Below are positions 34,024 through 47,534 of a DNA stretch of 64,000 nucleotides, in pieces. The DNA is from Steinernema hermaphroditum (taxonomy: Eukaryota > Nematoda > Chromadorea > Rhabditida > Steinernematidae), in assembly GCA_030435675.1 (NCBI GenBank), contig CM059622.1:3658001-3722000 (forward strand). Reading direction: 5' to 3'. A program made the translations under genes and the position numbers. The notes under the pieces were generated by a model. It did no database searches. It was not told where the DNA came from and saw only the letters and a program-made list of their open reading frames with translations. How positions within the stretch are numbered: the first letter of the stretch is position 1; the number at the start of each line of letters is the position of its first letter.

Positions 34024-34124
34024 TAGGGTTGGCATTCGAGTCAGACAACGCCGAGTCACCGAGTCGAGTCGAAAAAGGCGACTCGAACTTGACTCGACTC
34101 GAAGTGGCCAACCCTACATTCTAC
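34016..34124. mobile_element. 93-bp hAT-type MITE with perfect 8-bp target duplication
   Basis: The element is 34024-34116: it starts TAGGGTTGGC and ends GCCAACCCTA, exact inverted copies. It is flanked on both sides by CATTCTAC (34016-34023 and 34117-34124), a perfect 8-bp target duplication. The interior is made of CGACTCGA-type repeats in both directions. The TIR start TAGGGTTG is shared with the hAT element at 997-3759, so it could be mobilised by related transposases. Too short to code. Confidence 0.9.
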
Positions 34125-35190
34125 CCACTCGTTGTTCTACCCTTATGAGAATGCAAGAAGCGCCGAGATTGGTCATTGGTGCCTTACAAACACTAATTCG
34201 CATTAGCATTAACTGACTAACGCATTTCGTGCAATCCAGCCCTCTATGGGGAAGGCTTTCCTCCAGCTCACCCGCGGTCTATGGGAAATGCATATACGAA
34301 GGTGGGAAATTACACAGAAAGGAGGGAAATCGTCGAGTCTCGTGAATATAGCATTCTCACGTAATACATTGTACAGCGAGAATATCATATGTAATTAATG
34401 ATTATGCATTATTTGATGAGTGCAATTGTAATGTCCTCAATTTCCTGTAGCCGACAGTATGGATTTCCCGTTCATTTCCTTCGCTATCTCGATTAACTAT
34501 GCGATGGGTTGGCTGGGACGTGGACAGATGAATCTTCCTAAGAATCCTAATTTATGACCGTAGGGAATGGTCCCTTTATGCAGATGTGCACGAATTCATC
34601 GTTGACCTTGAGTTAGGAGAGGACGGGTTGCTTCACGGGTGGCAGATGTTGTTTGAGGTGCAAAAGGCTACGTTGCGCAGTGTATTAAAAGAAGGAGTTC
34701 TCTCATAAAATTTGATAAAAGTAGTATCGGGTCCGAAGTCCAAGGAAATCCCATTTATAGTGAAATCTTGGGAAGGGATCTAGAATCTGGAATAGCAGTT
34801 CATGTGGGCACTGTATGCCCCCCATAGGAGGAGGTACAACAATGGCCGATTTTATCCAGTGACGTCAGGTATAAACGATGAATTTCCTGGCTATGTTTGA
34901 AAATGACATTCGAGTAGGATTCGGATTGTAATCATTGCAGTTCAATGTAGTATATTTGGCATTTCCTAACCTCTTAATTCGAACGACATTTGTGGTCTAT
35001 GTTCACCCTAAAATTTGGCTTATATACTATGCTAGTATGCATGCACCACTACCGCCACCCACACCAAGCTATGCGTAACGAAACGAAACCGGAAAAGCCT
35101 GCTGACATTCCCCTTTTGACAAGGCAATAAGGAAGCCCCGGCGGCCACGGAAAGCACTCGAACAAGGAGATGAATAATTGACGAACGCGG
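34125..35190. other. Gene desert, nothing recognised
   Basis: No frame, repeat or RNA gene could be supported. Confidence 0.45.
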
Positions 35191-35199
35191 AGACAAAGA

Positions 35200-35470
35200 A
35201 CAAAACATGAGAAAACAAAGTCGCCACTTGACTCGCGGAGTCGTCGCGCGGCCTCGCCCGGCGGCGTTCATTAAAATGCGCGATTTGTCAGCTGCGCGGC
35301 CGCGTCCCGCCGCGACGCCCCTCCCCTTCGCGTTCTTCCATAAACGCCCTAATCCATTTTTGTCGCCGGCTCGCTGGCTTTTGACCAGAGGGAAAGCGAA
35401 AACAAGGTCTTCTTCAGGAGCTCTCGCGGAGACGTCACCGTTATCAGCCGTGTTATGAGTGCGCTCCGGG
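35200..35470. other. GC-rich island 2 in the gene desert
   Basis: Contains GCGGCCGCGTCCCGCCGCGA and many CpG, in contrast to flanking AT-rich DNA. An open frame at 35207-35458 is low-complexity Arg/Pro/Ala and I do not call it a gene. Promoter or enhancer-like composition. Confidence 0.35.
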
Positions 35471-38400
35471 AGATCATGGTCGGAGATAACGGTTCCCCAA
35501 CGATGGATTTACCGCATTTGTCAAACAGGAGGCAGGCGATCAGCTGGCGCAGCTATGAACTGAATGGAGGAAGTGGGGGATGATCGTATGGAAATTGACG
35601 TCCTATAAGGAAGTAGTACATAATCGAAATGCGGAAAGCGGAAATGGGAGTGACGAAAGGAGGCCAAATAGCACAAATATTGATGTTTACGAGAAATATT
35701 GCTGGCGTCGAAGGAAGGGTCTTCTAAATGGTTTTGTGGCTTGACCCGTCTGGGAAGTTCCTAGCATTGAGGAACTCTTCGGAAAGGCTAAAGGAAAGGA
35801 CAAAGGAAAATGGCGAGGGACATTTAAAGTAATGAACCGGATCACCTTCAGGTTCGACCCAATTGGAAACCAGTCAGAAGACATATGAGTCATACAAGTG
35901 GTCGGGTCATTGAACTTCCAATTAAAGAAGGTCAAAAAGGTGTGGCTGTGAGGAATGATGTTAACGATAAACAAGAAGAATTGATCTTGGCTTAAGAAGG
36001 TTCGTAAGAACTGATCTTGGGGTTGAACTATTGTGGCACTCTGAATCAAGATTCTCCAAAACTTCAACTATATCTTCTCTAAACGATATTTAAGAAGTAC
36101 TGAGTTAGAACGATAGGACCGTTTCGGCATCTATTCTACAGATGCAACACGAAAGACTCAGGAAATGCAGAGTCCAGAGAGAGAAAGTCACTTGAACTAA
36201 GGCCAATTTGCGGGATTCGGACCTATGCATCATAAGTGCAACACTCTTTTATTAATCACTCATGGAAGAAACGCCACGTTTTGCAGATTTCGGTCACCCT
36301 TTTGTCTGTAGAACGTGTCAAAAGTGCACTTCAGAGAAAGTTCCTTTCAAATCGGGAACTACTACAAGCAGAAATATTTCAAACGCATTTAGGCAAATCA
36401 CTTTTCAAAATTGAAATTCCTTCCTTTAAAGGTCACCAAAATGGCGTGAAATTGGACACATAGGAAGTGGTGGTTAATAATTCGCAGGGAAACGTCGGAT
36501 CTACTTAATCCGATTAGTGTCCAAACGCATGGCTTCTTATTCTTAATGTGAGCTATTTTGGGAACGATATTCAAGTATACATGACCAACGATGAGGAAAC
36601 AGAAAACCTAAGTTTTTGAAAGAACATGAAATTTACTATACAGTTTGAAAAGGGAAATTTCTGAATATGCCCTGGATATGCCTTTTTTTCCCTGGAGCAA
36701 ATTTGGGAAAACTGTGTACTGACTAGAGAGAATCATGTATTTGTGTCCATCTTTCGATATTTCGGCACAGTCCCACGCACTTTCTTGCTACAAATTAGAG
36801 CACTAATTTTCATTTTCCATCCAAACCAGAATTCACAGATGCAGAACCATCGCATGCAATTGCAGCTGAGAGAGATGCACTTCGAGTGTGCAGAGTGGAA
36901 AGTGAGTTTTTCTACAATGCGAATCACATGAATTCATTCTTCGAGCGACCAAATTATTCTGGCGTGCAATTAGAGGATAATTTGTTTAAACAAACGCGGG
37001 ATGGGTGGATTTTCTTTGATTTTACTCTTTAGTGGGGAATTATCCTAGTGAAGAACTTCAATTTGGATCAGATAGATACTTCCGCTTTACAGTTTTCCAA
37101 GATACGATCAGGGCTGTGCGAGAGGAGAGAGTCTCGGGTCGAATTCCAATTTTGGGTCCGATGTGGTGGAGTGGAGAAAAGGAGGCGAAGCACAGAAATA
37201 GACTGCGAAATATGAAGTGCTTGTCGTGCATGTCGCACTAAGACATCGCCTTTTTGGAATGATCTAACTGCTAGTGTATCGCACATGTTATCGCACATCG
37301 CACGTTTCATGTTTGTCGTAATATTGCGCCCCTTCTTTAAATTGATAGATTTAACAGACGTGAATAGGCGAGTTATCTGCAAACTACCATGAAGTGAAAC
37401 GGGAGGACGATTTCAAAATACTACCAGGCCGGCACGAAGCTTTGAATAACGACTGGTTGTCATATTGTAAACGCTACGATATCGATGTGAACCGAGATAG
37501 CTAATAAATGTAAATGTAAATGAATGGACAAGTCGAAAAAGGCGACTAGATCTCGACTTGAAGTGACAACTATAATGGATACTCTGAGCTCATACAGCTG
37601 AATTTATGTATGTTCGACTTCTCGGCCCAATCTCCATCCAATCCACCACATAACCTGGACTGGTTCTTTTACCAAAACAATCATAAGGCTCCAACTAGTA
37701 ATACTATCTCAAGGGCACAAAGTACGTTGCTCCTTTTTAGAAACTTCTTTGTGAATAGTCAGATTAGTGGATGGTGAACATGATCACATGTGCAGGACAC
37801 TTCATTTAATTACACAAATTAAATTTGTTTTCATTGAACCGAAGAAAAATCGGACTTTTCTTGTCCAACAGACAAGGACATTCTAATTGGATTTCAGAGA
37901 GAAGGACAGAAATCGTTGAATTAGCTGAGAAATCTTGTGGAGCCACAAAGGGATGTGCTCGAAGAGAACATCATAAGGCCTGCGTAGGAGGTGGTGATTG
38001 GATGTTTTGTCATGAACCTGAGTAATTACTGTTTGCCTTTCGGAAACTCTATTTGTTTTTCTTTTGATTGTGTGCTATTTTCGAGAAAAATATTATTTAG
38101 AGAGCCTCCGTAATGTCATGAGAATGCCATTTCCTTTTCCTGGCAATCGTATCCCAATGCCTTTCGCAGCAAAACTCACTCTAGCTACTTGAATTACACA
38201 GCCCTACACAGCACAGCTACACGTAAATCTCCATGGACGTCCACAAAGGTACAAAATTTGTGAAAATACGGTGTTATTTCGTGACACCTAATCCAGTCTT
38301 GACGGCATTCATGGGATTTGGATAATTCCATGTTTACTCAGCTTTAATATAGCCGCTAAAGAACCTTGATTCATCTAAGAATCAATGACCGGCCGTATCT

Positions 38401-41160
38401 GCAAACATCCCCTAAATGTGGCTTTCTATTTTGGGACGTTTCCCTTACAAAGTTGGTCAAAGTTCGCTTATCTACGAGATCTTCTATCTGAATACAACGT
38501 GGTTCGCTCTTTGTCAGGAACCTGTTCCGACTTTTCTGGCCCAGTTGGCCGAGAAGATTAATTTAATTAACTCCTAAAGGTCAAGAAGACATTAGGAGTA
38601 AAAGGGTTCTTCGGGCAAGGCCGACGACAAAAGGTCGTTGTTGTAATAAACATAAAATTAATTAGGACCTTTGGTCTTAAACTGGACCCTTCTTCAGATC
38701 TTGATGGGTAGGCGCCCTGAGGGTTATAGATAATATGGACTAAATTTAGAGAGAAAACGGGTTTTCTGGGTGGATATGTTTCAGTGACCGGTCGTTTTTT
38801 GCCATAGATCAGTTTGTGCTATTTTGGGAGGAAAGATGATGTCGTGTTGTTGATTTTGGCGTACGAAATGTTGCCACGTGGACTAATATGGCATTAGGAC
38901 ATCATCAGTTAAAACATTTCTGATGGCGATCCTGATGTCTTTCATCTAGAGGGCACAGCATTTAACGCCCTGGGCGAAATCCACACCGATTCCAAGTGGA
39001 CACAACAGAACAGCGTGGAAGATCAGAAAATTGGATCGCAAACTTTTCAGCAAACAAATCGAGGTTCATTTATAAAATAAAATTGGACTTATGGCACACA
39101 ATATCATGCTTCTCTAGACCTGTAGCCGACCTGTAGAAATGCAAGATTGATTGGATAGAGTTTGCATTAGAGAACGCTGCCTGTAAGCGGACTATCCACA
39201 CGAAATATGAGGTGTTCTTGTTCGATCAGGTATAATGTGCCGGGAGCAAGGTATCACCACGATTCTACTCTGATTTGTTGCGCTTGCACAGAAAACACAC
39301 GAAAGTAAGGCTCATCTTGGAATGATCTAAATCTTGCCAGTCAGAAGTGGACACTTCGGCAAAACTGGGCTTGAGCGTATGTTGCGGAATTTGGAATGAT
39401 AAATAGGATTTTTTCAAACAAACTTTGGTTGATTTAACGAACAGAAATTCCCTTATACTTCTCAGGACCTGTAAACGTAGCGGACATATAGAAATGCGTA
39501 GTTGGTTGGACAGAGTTTGAGCTAGGGATCCGAACGTATATAAACTCATCTGACTGCAATCGAATTATTGGCGTAAAAAAGGACCACGAAAAATGAGTCA
39601 AGATCGATCAGCTATGTATGTAATGCTGGGCCATCATACCAGTGCGATTCTACCTCGATTTTCTGCGTCATTTTCACAAAGAAAAGTGCAGTAATGATGT
39701 GCGATGAATTCTGATTTTGAAGCAGTCTTTCAGGCTTTTACGCCAAACGGAAAATAATGGTGATACGTTGATTCTGATCACGACATATCTGATCGAGCTT
39801 ACGCTAACATTTTGTGCTTGTACTGACCCCTTTTAGATGGATACTAGATGATTTCAGGGAAGTACACGGCACTCGGCATATTCCTTACAGTATAGAAATA
39901 AAAAATATTGAAATAACAGTCATAACCATAGGCCAATATCATTTGAAACAAGTTCGTTCCGGTGGAGTTCTTGAGAACGTGACTTAAAGCATGTAAATAA
40001 TGAGGAAAACGTTCTATTTTAAGCGAAGGTAGCGAAAACATACGTGACTATGTAGTCCTGTAACGGCTGTTTATCTGCCAGAAATTGCGCTAAATTAGTG
40101 CACTACGCAGGAAAATCATGTTAGGCGAGGTCGCGAAGCCGGTTTTTCGAGCCAATTGCCGTTAATTATCGTTTGTTCGATGGAGGGATCGACGACCAAA
40201 CTTCTGCTTTTTGGAACTGTCGCTACACTTTGGAACTTTGAGAGACGTCGCTTTGTTTTTGTTCTCTTCTTACTCTTCCTCAAGGTCAGAGTCACGTACA
40301 CACAGTCATAAAAAGCAGAGAAACTAGAACCATATGGGTGAGCACCAACGACCAAAAGGCTCTAATCGATCATCTTTTTCTCGAACACCTAAGCTTATGA
40401 CCTCAGAGAGTCGATCTTTAAAATTTGCTTTACGCCTTCCAGAAACAGAAACAAAAAAAGTCATTTCTCTGCAGAAGTAGAGCCATCTGATACACATCGC
40501 ATAACTCAAAAAAAGCCCCACAAATCACATTGAAGTTGCCTATTTGCCATGGCGAACGATGGATCCATTTGCTAATGCATATAGTCGTAAGCACCCTCTT
40601 AAGTGGCTGTTCGAAAGTACTTAGGGAATCCACTAGATATCCAGTTGAAGCACATCCATAAAACCAATCAACATGCCCTGCAAAGATGCCTTGAGCAATT
40701 TGTGTTGCTTTTTCGCAAAATTATCAATCATCGCCCTTTTCTGGGCCAAGTGAACTCGCCGGGTACTTTTCAAAGTGAAGAGAATTCGGGAACCGGGTGG
40801 TTCTCTTACGAAAAGTTTAATCGATTTTGAGTCACCTTTAAAGGGCTGCTCTGTGAAGCCACATCACTGCTTTACAGTTTTCGACCAAGATCAAGCCAAT
40901 CCATATACCCTTTATTAGCTTGTCCTCTCCAAGAAACTGCAAAAGAGCCACTAGGAAAGACGTCACATATGAAAATTCCCCCCTAAAAATCGTTCTTTTT
41001 TTCCCAACACATGATTGTCTTTTCCTCCCTTCCGTAGACCTTGAACTCCCCCTTTTATGGGTTTAAGTATTCCCCGAACCTACGTGCTTCCTATACCGGA
41101 CGTTCCAATCGATGCTGAGTCAGCGGCTCTATGTAAATAACCAGATCGACACAGTGGTGC
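35471..41160. other. Gene desert, nothing coding recognised
   Basis: 5.7 kb without a supportable gene. 37529-37570 (AAGTCGAAAAAGGCGACTAG and following) looks like a decayed half of the MITE at 34024-34116. 39100-39180 and 39465-39540 share a loosely similar GACCTGTAG / AATGCGTAGTTGGTTGGACA pattern, perhaps an old repeat pair. Confidence 0.45.
37529..37571. repeat. Decayed relative of the 34.0-kb MITE (one half)
   Basis: The block GTCGAAAAAGGCGACT followed by CTCGACTTGAAGTGACAAC parallels the MITE interior and right end (GTCGAAAAAGGCGACT ... CTCGACTCGAAGTGGCCAAC). Neither TIR is complete. Confidence 0.6.
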
Positions 41161-41545
41161 GGCAACCGGCTCGGCCTAATTGCCGACGGCAACAACACCA
41201 CTTGGATGCAAATTGCAAGCAGACCTCCTCTTCCTCGCCTCTCTAATGCCCCACTTCCGTGCTCGTCTCCACTTTCGCTTCCTGAAACTCGGCGTCTAAG
41301 ACACTCCCCGACAAATCACACACGCGACAGTCAATCAGACGCCTATTGTGGCGACTGCGCGAACAGGTACACGCCGGCGGCGATCGTCCCTTCCCCTTCC
41401 GTCGGGTCTCAACACGAGGGAGTGTTTTTGAGATCGATTACCGCCGCGCCTCGAGGCGAAGGTGCATCACACGGAGGGGACAAGACGCGGTGGGGGGGGG
41501 CGGAGAAGTGTGAGAACACCGCAACAGAGAGCCGCCAATAAAAAG
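41161..41545. other. GC-rich island 3 in the gene desert
   Basis: GC-rich, CpG-containing DNA with a nine-G run near 41492-41500. Open frames on both strands lack domains; not called as genes. Confidence 0.35.
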
Positions 41546-42830
41546 CACTATAATTAGAAGGGGGCCAGACGTTCCGACTGTGTACACAATCGTGCGCATA
41601 TTTCTCCTTCAAATGCCACGGGTGCTAAGGATCTATAAACATTGGAGGGTGGGGTTTAGTGGCTTTTGGAAGAGGATTCCGGAAGTCTAAGGTGAAGTTA
41701 AGAGAGGCCCTTTAAAATGGAATTGGTCAGAATTTTTCCGATAAAAGGGAAAGGCATGTCGGTTGGCTTGTTTTAGATTGGGGTTAAATGGCCAATCCCT
41801 TAGATAAGGACTGAATTGGATCGTTTGGGTTCCCTAGATCAGTCTTCTGATCCTCCATGAACCCAGATAAACCACAAGGAATTATCTCAGATACATAGCG
41901 ATAGGCCACAGTCATAATTTTGAGAGAAAAAGAAAGACGTGATTCCTGGTAATATCATCAATCTGACTTCCGTGACCTACAAGATTCTCTGCAAAGCCAT
42001 CAGAGGACATCGGCCAGCAAGTCACAGACCAAGATCCGAGCTCTTGAAAACAGATCTCAAAGATCGAGCATGCTCCCGGAAGTCCGGGATCGCTACTCAT
42101 GGGATCGTGTGTACCCAAAACCGCCGGTACGACTAAAGATAAACATCGCCAAGGCAGAAAACACCGGTACAAATGCTGACAGTACCGATTGAAAACATGC
42201 TGCAGGAACATGTGACGATATTTTGCACAGGAAGAAACATTTCGCAATCGATCGACGCAAGATGTGTGCGTCCAAAAGCGGACGTCTGTAGGAGCCCTTC
42301 GACGTAAACACATCGTAAAAACCTAGACGGAGATGTCCAAGATGGTCGCCGTCCGGAATCGCTAATGTTTGCTCAGATGTGTTTGCTACAGAGCGATAAA
42401 CACACCAAGATGAGAAGATTCAGAGAAGCCGGAAGCGAAAGTTCTCGGATTCTCGGACTCTCCAAGCGAGCCGAATCGAGTTATCGGGTTCGATGGCTCA
42501 CCACCCGCTGTAGCAGAGATTCTTTGAAACATCCATGATCAAAGGTCCTCTCTTTTTCGCCTCCAATCTATGGTCATCAAAAGTTCATTAACCCTGTTGC
42601 GTCAGAGTCGTCATACTGCAAATGCCAAGTGCATATGCCAGATCTAACAAGAGCCCTAAATTAGTTTTTATGAAGAGATTATCCAGCGCTTTTCAACAGG
42701 GTGTTTTAGCCTCTTCTATTGGGTTGTTATACTGAAAATGGCGCCTGATTTCAGTGAATCCCAACTGATATAATCACACACATTTGACTCGTGGTTTACA
42801 CCTTTCAAATGGCTAGTCCGAGATTATTGT
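41546..42830. other. Gene desert, nothing recognised
   Basis: No supportable gene or repeat. Confidence 0.45.
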
Positions 42831-42835
42831 TTTCC

Positions 42836-43080
42836 AGGGCCTCAGCTCCCTCCTCGAATATGGAAGGTTTAGAGTCAGCGGATATTTCCACTGATATCGC
42901 GGATCGATAGTACGAAGAAAGGCCAACGAAGAAACAGTTCATACAAAGAAGAGCGTCTTGGCCTGAAATAAGGATAACTTTACAGCGTAGGGATAACTTG
43001 GACTTCGGAACATCCGGCCTTACACGGTCGGGCAGGATGGTACTTTTTGGGTCGTTTTTCCATGTTTGGCCACTATTTCT
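42836..43080. repeat. Dispersed repeat copy 1 (pair with 52188-52470)
   Basis: CAGCTCCCTCCTCGAATAT then GGAAGGTTTAGAGTCA, later GAAGAGCGT, and TACTTTTTGGGTCGTTTTTC occur in the same order at 52193-52450. The intervening sequence has diverged. Element type unknown. Confidence 0.65.
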
Positions 43081-46000
43081 GTAACTGTATTTCTGAAAAG
43101 AGTTGATCCCCTATGTAGGAATAGTAGTTGGTGATAGCTACCTGCTGCATGTGCCCATTACCTGTTACAGTATTCAACCATTTAGATTGGTTGGTGTTAA
43201 CAGAATATAGCCATCTTTTTGGTCATAACATAGCCACAGAGATAGGTGTGTTATACAGGAAAGACCCAACAATGTACGTGCTTGGAGGCAATCAATCAAA
43301 CTTTGGCAAAATAGAAGATATGGTGAAGGACCCAACGATGTATTAAATGAAAAGTTGATACATAAATTTATCCAGGGCCTTTCATCCAGAGAACAGAGTG
43401 TTTTTACTGAAATCCATCTAATTTATGCCGACTGCAGACATTCCCTCCTCCGAGGTCTCACGAGAGCGATTGTCGGCATTTTTCGGAAATAAAAAATACG
43501 TTTTTGTGAATTCGAAAGAGTCAAATTAATTGAATTACGCCCGAGAGAAGGAAGTCCCTTTGCGACCCGTGGGAATGGTGTCAATTAGCAGTCCGGGTAG
43601 GAGGGCACTTAACCACAAACAATGAAAAAATGTGAATAAAATTTGAGGCTAGACGGTTGGACAAAAAACGACGAGTGCCAACTGCCGCGTTCCGTCTGAA
43701 TGTACAAGATCAAGGGCACTTCAGTATCATATTTCGTGATTTCGTGACAATTGAAACAAGTCAGAAGAGTATTCACTGGCGCCTGTCCCAAGCAGCGCTC
43801 GAGGGGCTTAGCTTCCTCAATGTGACGCTATGCTGACAAATTAGGATTACTTCCCAAAAGAGAAAACAAGCGTCACTTTCGGCGTAAGTGACGTCAGTGT
43901 CAAGCTGCTTAGAATAACGAAAAAGTGACATGTGGTTGTGGGTAGCGCGCTGGGGAGAGTATAAAATGATTTGATTTGTAGTCGAGCAGCTGAAGCAATG
44001 ATAAGTGAAGGAGCAGGTGGCTGAGACTGATTTGGAAGGGGGAAGTTGCGTGCCTATGTGGATGCTAATTCAGCTCGATACCGAGTTGGAATACACGCAA
44101 AACACGACCAAAAGACAGAGGATAATTTGAACGCAACAAAGAGGCATTGGAAAGTGCCACTAAAGGTATCAATTGGAAGTTATAGAGACTCTTCGAAAGC
44201 TCCACTCTGGTTATAGTGATCGAATAACAACATTCAGGAAGTGTGCGTCCGATATCTTACGCATAGCACCAATAGAACTCAGGAAATAGCGTCTTGTGGC
44301 GTCGTTCCTATTAGCGCAAAAAGAGTCTGACTCCATCTGAAAAAGCCATTTTACGTACAATTTCTTAAATGCGATGGGATTCAACGCTTATCGCACAAAA
44401 GATCTCTCGACCACGACCGAACCAGCCTAAACGCATAAAATTAATGACAAAGCTATCCGAGCAGAAGTAAAGGCGGAGATGAAGCAAAGAGATAACTCAG
44501 AGGCGTCTCCTGGAATATTCTTCATATTTGCGCATAACTCAAACGAAAGCTGCTCGTGTTGCAAAGCTCCTAGTAACCATTTCCCGTTTTCGGGAGACCG
44601 CATTCGTCACTCGGCTGCATTTGACACGCTCTGAACACAGAAAAGTGCATTTTTGTGATAGAGGAAGATGTAAGTTCTTTGGTTAGTGATGTCCGTCCCA
44701 CAGGACTAATTGGATTTCTAGCAAGATTTCGTGTGGGTGTCCACAGAAACACAAAGGTTTGGGATAAAAGGATGTCGTTTTCCGGAAAATGGTGTCCAGA
44801 ATAGTAGTCCCAGTCATCGTTTCTCTTATCACCAGGGCGGCCATGGAAGCCCCGAACAGAAAGCACTACTCACAAAAAGGCTCTGTTTCCTCTCAATATT
44901 CAACCTTCGATCTTCTCACAGGTCGGCGACTTCAGATTTCTTCTCAGTCGACCAGGAGGGCCTCCAAGAAGGGGAGATCTAGGGGGAGTCGGATCCTCTG
45001 AATTCAGTTGTCGATGCACTTGAGCTGTCTCTGTAGGACAAGGTCCTTCACGAAGTCTTGAACTTCCTCGGGCCAGTATTCTCTCGGCTGGAGGCGCTTG
45101 AATTTTACGGACCTCACGGGTTGGGAAGAACTATGGTCAGGGCATAGGATGAGGCATGGACTAAGCTTATCGGGGAAGAGCTTAGGCATGAATAGGAGAA
45201 GATATGAGGCATGGACCGGCGAAGGGATGACCATGAACCAGCGATAGCCTTAGGTAGAAATGAGGCATACACAGCGAAATGAAGGACCCGACTTTGTGAT
45301 TTGAGTGACTCGTCAAACCGAAAATGGTCCAAACCACAGTTGTTTGGCCAGTTCATAAATTACTCAAATGTCACATGAAACACACTGCTTAGAACGTTTC
45401 CCACGGAAAGTACAACTTCCGTGCAACGACGACTACACACCAAGAACTTGGGAGTTTGTTTGAGCTCTCCGTTTCCTCGGGGAAAAGTATACGTCTAATG
45501 ACGTCGACGGGTGGGTGTCCCGTGTTTCCCTTGAATCAGCACTTTGGTGTTCCCACACGTGGCGCGCATTCCTGGCATTACTCGCGTTACCCATTGTGTC
45601 GTCGGGAAAACGAGATTATCGCTGAGAAAACACGGAGAACGTTTCCGCAAAACAGAAAAATTCATTTAGGAGGTGGCGCCCTTGGGGATCGCTGGAAATT
45701 CACTTCCAGACACAAAGAGAGGAATATTTCTTCTCCCGTCTCAAGTGTCCTTAACGAGTGTCCTTTAAGGCTGCACTTGGAGAAGGAAAATAGAGTTTCG
45801 TCTATTTTGAGAATTGTCTCTTAGGGAAACACCGTGGCCGAACAGCGAACAACAAAAAGTGGGTCCGTCTGGATGATGGATATGAGTTGGAGAGGCAGAA
45901 AAAGGAAATAGGGTTCTAGGAATGAACTTTAGGAGGGGTTTCGAGAAACCACTTGTTTTGGAAACGAGCCTATGTGCAAATTTTCTGATAGAAAAGTGAA

Positions 46001-47250
46001 GCTAGACACCAAGTCATGAAGAAGGCTTAGAGATAACCAGATGTCATGGCTTGCCAAGAAAATCAAATTTCAGACTTGAAGTGCGATCCTAGGAAGCCGG
46101 GGCGATGGAGCAGCTCCAGAAGATCGACCGGTCTCGTCGCATCAGATGGAAAAAATACTGGGACCACTGATGAGTCTAGAGACAGGAGAATGGGGAGAGT
46201 CTGGTAGACAAGGCCAACCGTTACTTCACTGAAGATATTTACAACTGAATCCTATCCAAGATTGCATTTTCGGTCTCACCCTTCCCCAAACAGTAGTGTC
46301 AAAGAAAGAAACACATCAAGGCAATGCTTTCCTTCCGAACGTCAAAGTACAAGGCGATTAAACTGAATAAACAAAACGTCTCTTCTCTTTCTGAGTCCTT
46401 TTTTTATGCGACCTACACAAAAACTCATCACTTAACAAGTCAGCAAGAAAAATTTTCATTTCCCATCGTAAAATGGAGAAGAAGCGGAGTACGAGGAAGT
46501 GACAAGTTGAAAGAGTGCCGACATGGAAGAAAGCAAAAACGAAATGGCAATAAATCTCGGCTACTTAATGGATTCCTCGAATTCCGTCGATACGCATATG
46601 TACACATAATATGTAGAGGGCAAACAACTCGGATTGAATTTAGTTTTAGGAATGTAGGCGTGGGTTTTCCCACACTGTCCATATAACGGAAATGACGTCA
46701 ACAGCGTAATTTTATAGAAAACAATGTCAACAATAAGAGTTTACTGGCCATTTTATCATCAAATGGTATCGGTTGAGTTTGTTTTTCGGCGCGTCACGGA
46801 TTTCCGGACCTGATCAATCAAACGCTCTTCACTGTGGGATCCAGAGAACTGGTAAAATAGATTACCAGTTTACGTGGCGAACGATTGATTCCGATGTGCC
46901 TCATGTTTTTCTTTGTTTATTGGACCGAGCGGAGATTTGAGAGATGTAGACAAGTGGACTTAAATGGAGACGTTTGGACGCAGGTTTGGGGCCGATGAGA
47001 CTCTGGTGGACCGGTTACAGACAGTTTGGTTGGCGGATTCGGAGCGAAATTTCAGCGGTGTTGAGGGAGCCAGGGCGGTCACTGTACCAATAACAACAGC
47101 CAAGAACGACCGCTCACTCAACTCACTCAACAATACCAATGAAAAACCTCACTGATTATTTGAGTAGTTATAATTTTTAAAGGGATGAAGTTATCAGATT
47201 TCTGATCAAAAGTTTTCGTCTACTATTATAAAGCGTAAGGCAACGACAAA
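43081..47250. other. Gene desert, nothing coding supported
   Basis: Short open frames at 44731-45001 and 45456-45824 lack recognisable domains. A TATAAAA at 43961 is not followed by a convincing frame. Confidence 0.4.
47075..47150. repeat. Dispersed repeat, second copy of the 8.15-kb core
   Basis: Shares AACGACCGCTCACTCAACTC with 8147-8166. Confidence 0.55.
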
Positions 47251-47306
47251 GATATAAATAAGCTCTCAGCAGAGACATAAACCATTCGCAAACAAAAACC
47301 GAATTG

Positions 47307-47534
47307 ATGACATTCGCACTCCCTCTCCTCACCCTCTCATTTGCGTCATCCCTTCTCCGACATGATCAATCAATGCCGTCGGTTAAATGTATCCAATGGA
47401 CCGATGAAACTAAGGAATCACTTCTGTCTGAGATCGACTCAATTTATGATCTGTCTAGTAGACTATGCCGGTCGTTTAAAGGAGCCAAATGGCCCAGATT
47501 ACTGGAATATTCACCTGCTTATCGAAGGAAATAA
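47307..47534 (+). CDS. Possible small secreted protein, about 75 aa, unrecognised
   Basis: The ATG at 47307 opens a frame with a signal-peptide-like start (MTFALPLLTLSFASSLL). A TATAAATAAG-type box lies about 55 bp upstream (near 47254). The second frame (to 47679) also looks protein-like in its distal part, so an intron or frameshift joining the two is possible. No domain is recognised. Weak call, made because a TATA-like box and a signal peptide coincide in an otherwise empty region. Confidence 0.25.
   Translation: MTFALPLLTLSFASSLLRHDQSMPSVKCIQWTDETKESLLSEIDSIYDLSSRLCRSFKGAKWPRLLEYSPAYRRK

Noticed and set aside
35207..35458. Arg/Pro/Ala-rich plus-strand frame
   Set aside because: Composition follows from CpG-rich DNA; no motif or splice signals.
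43961..44060. TATAAAA sequence as promoter
   Set aside because: No open frame or transcript-like feature follows within a sensible distance.
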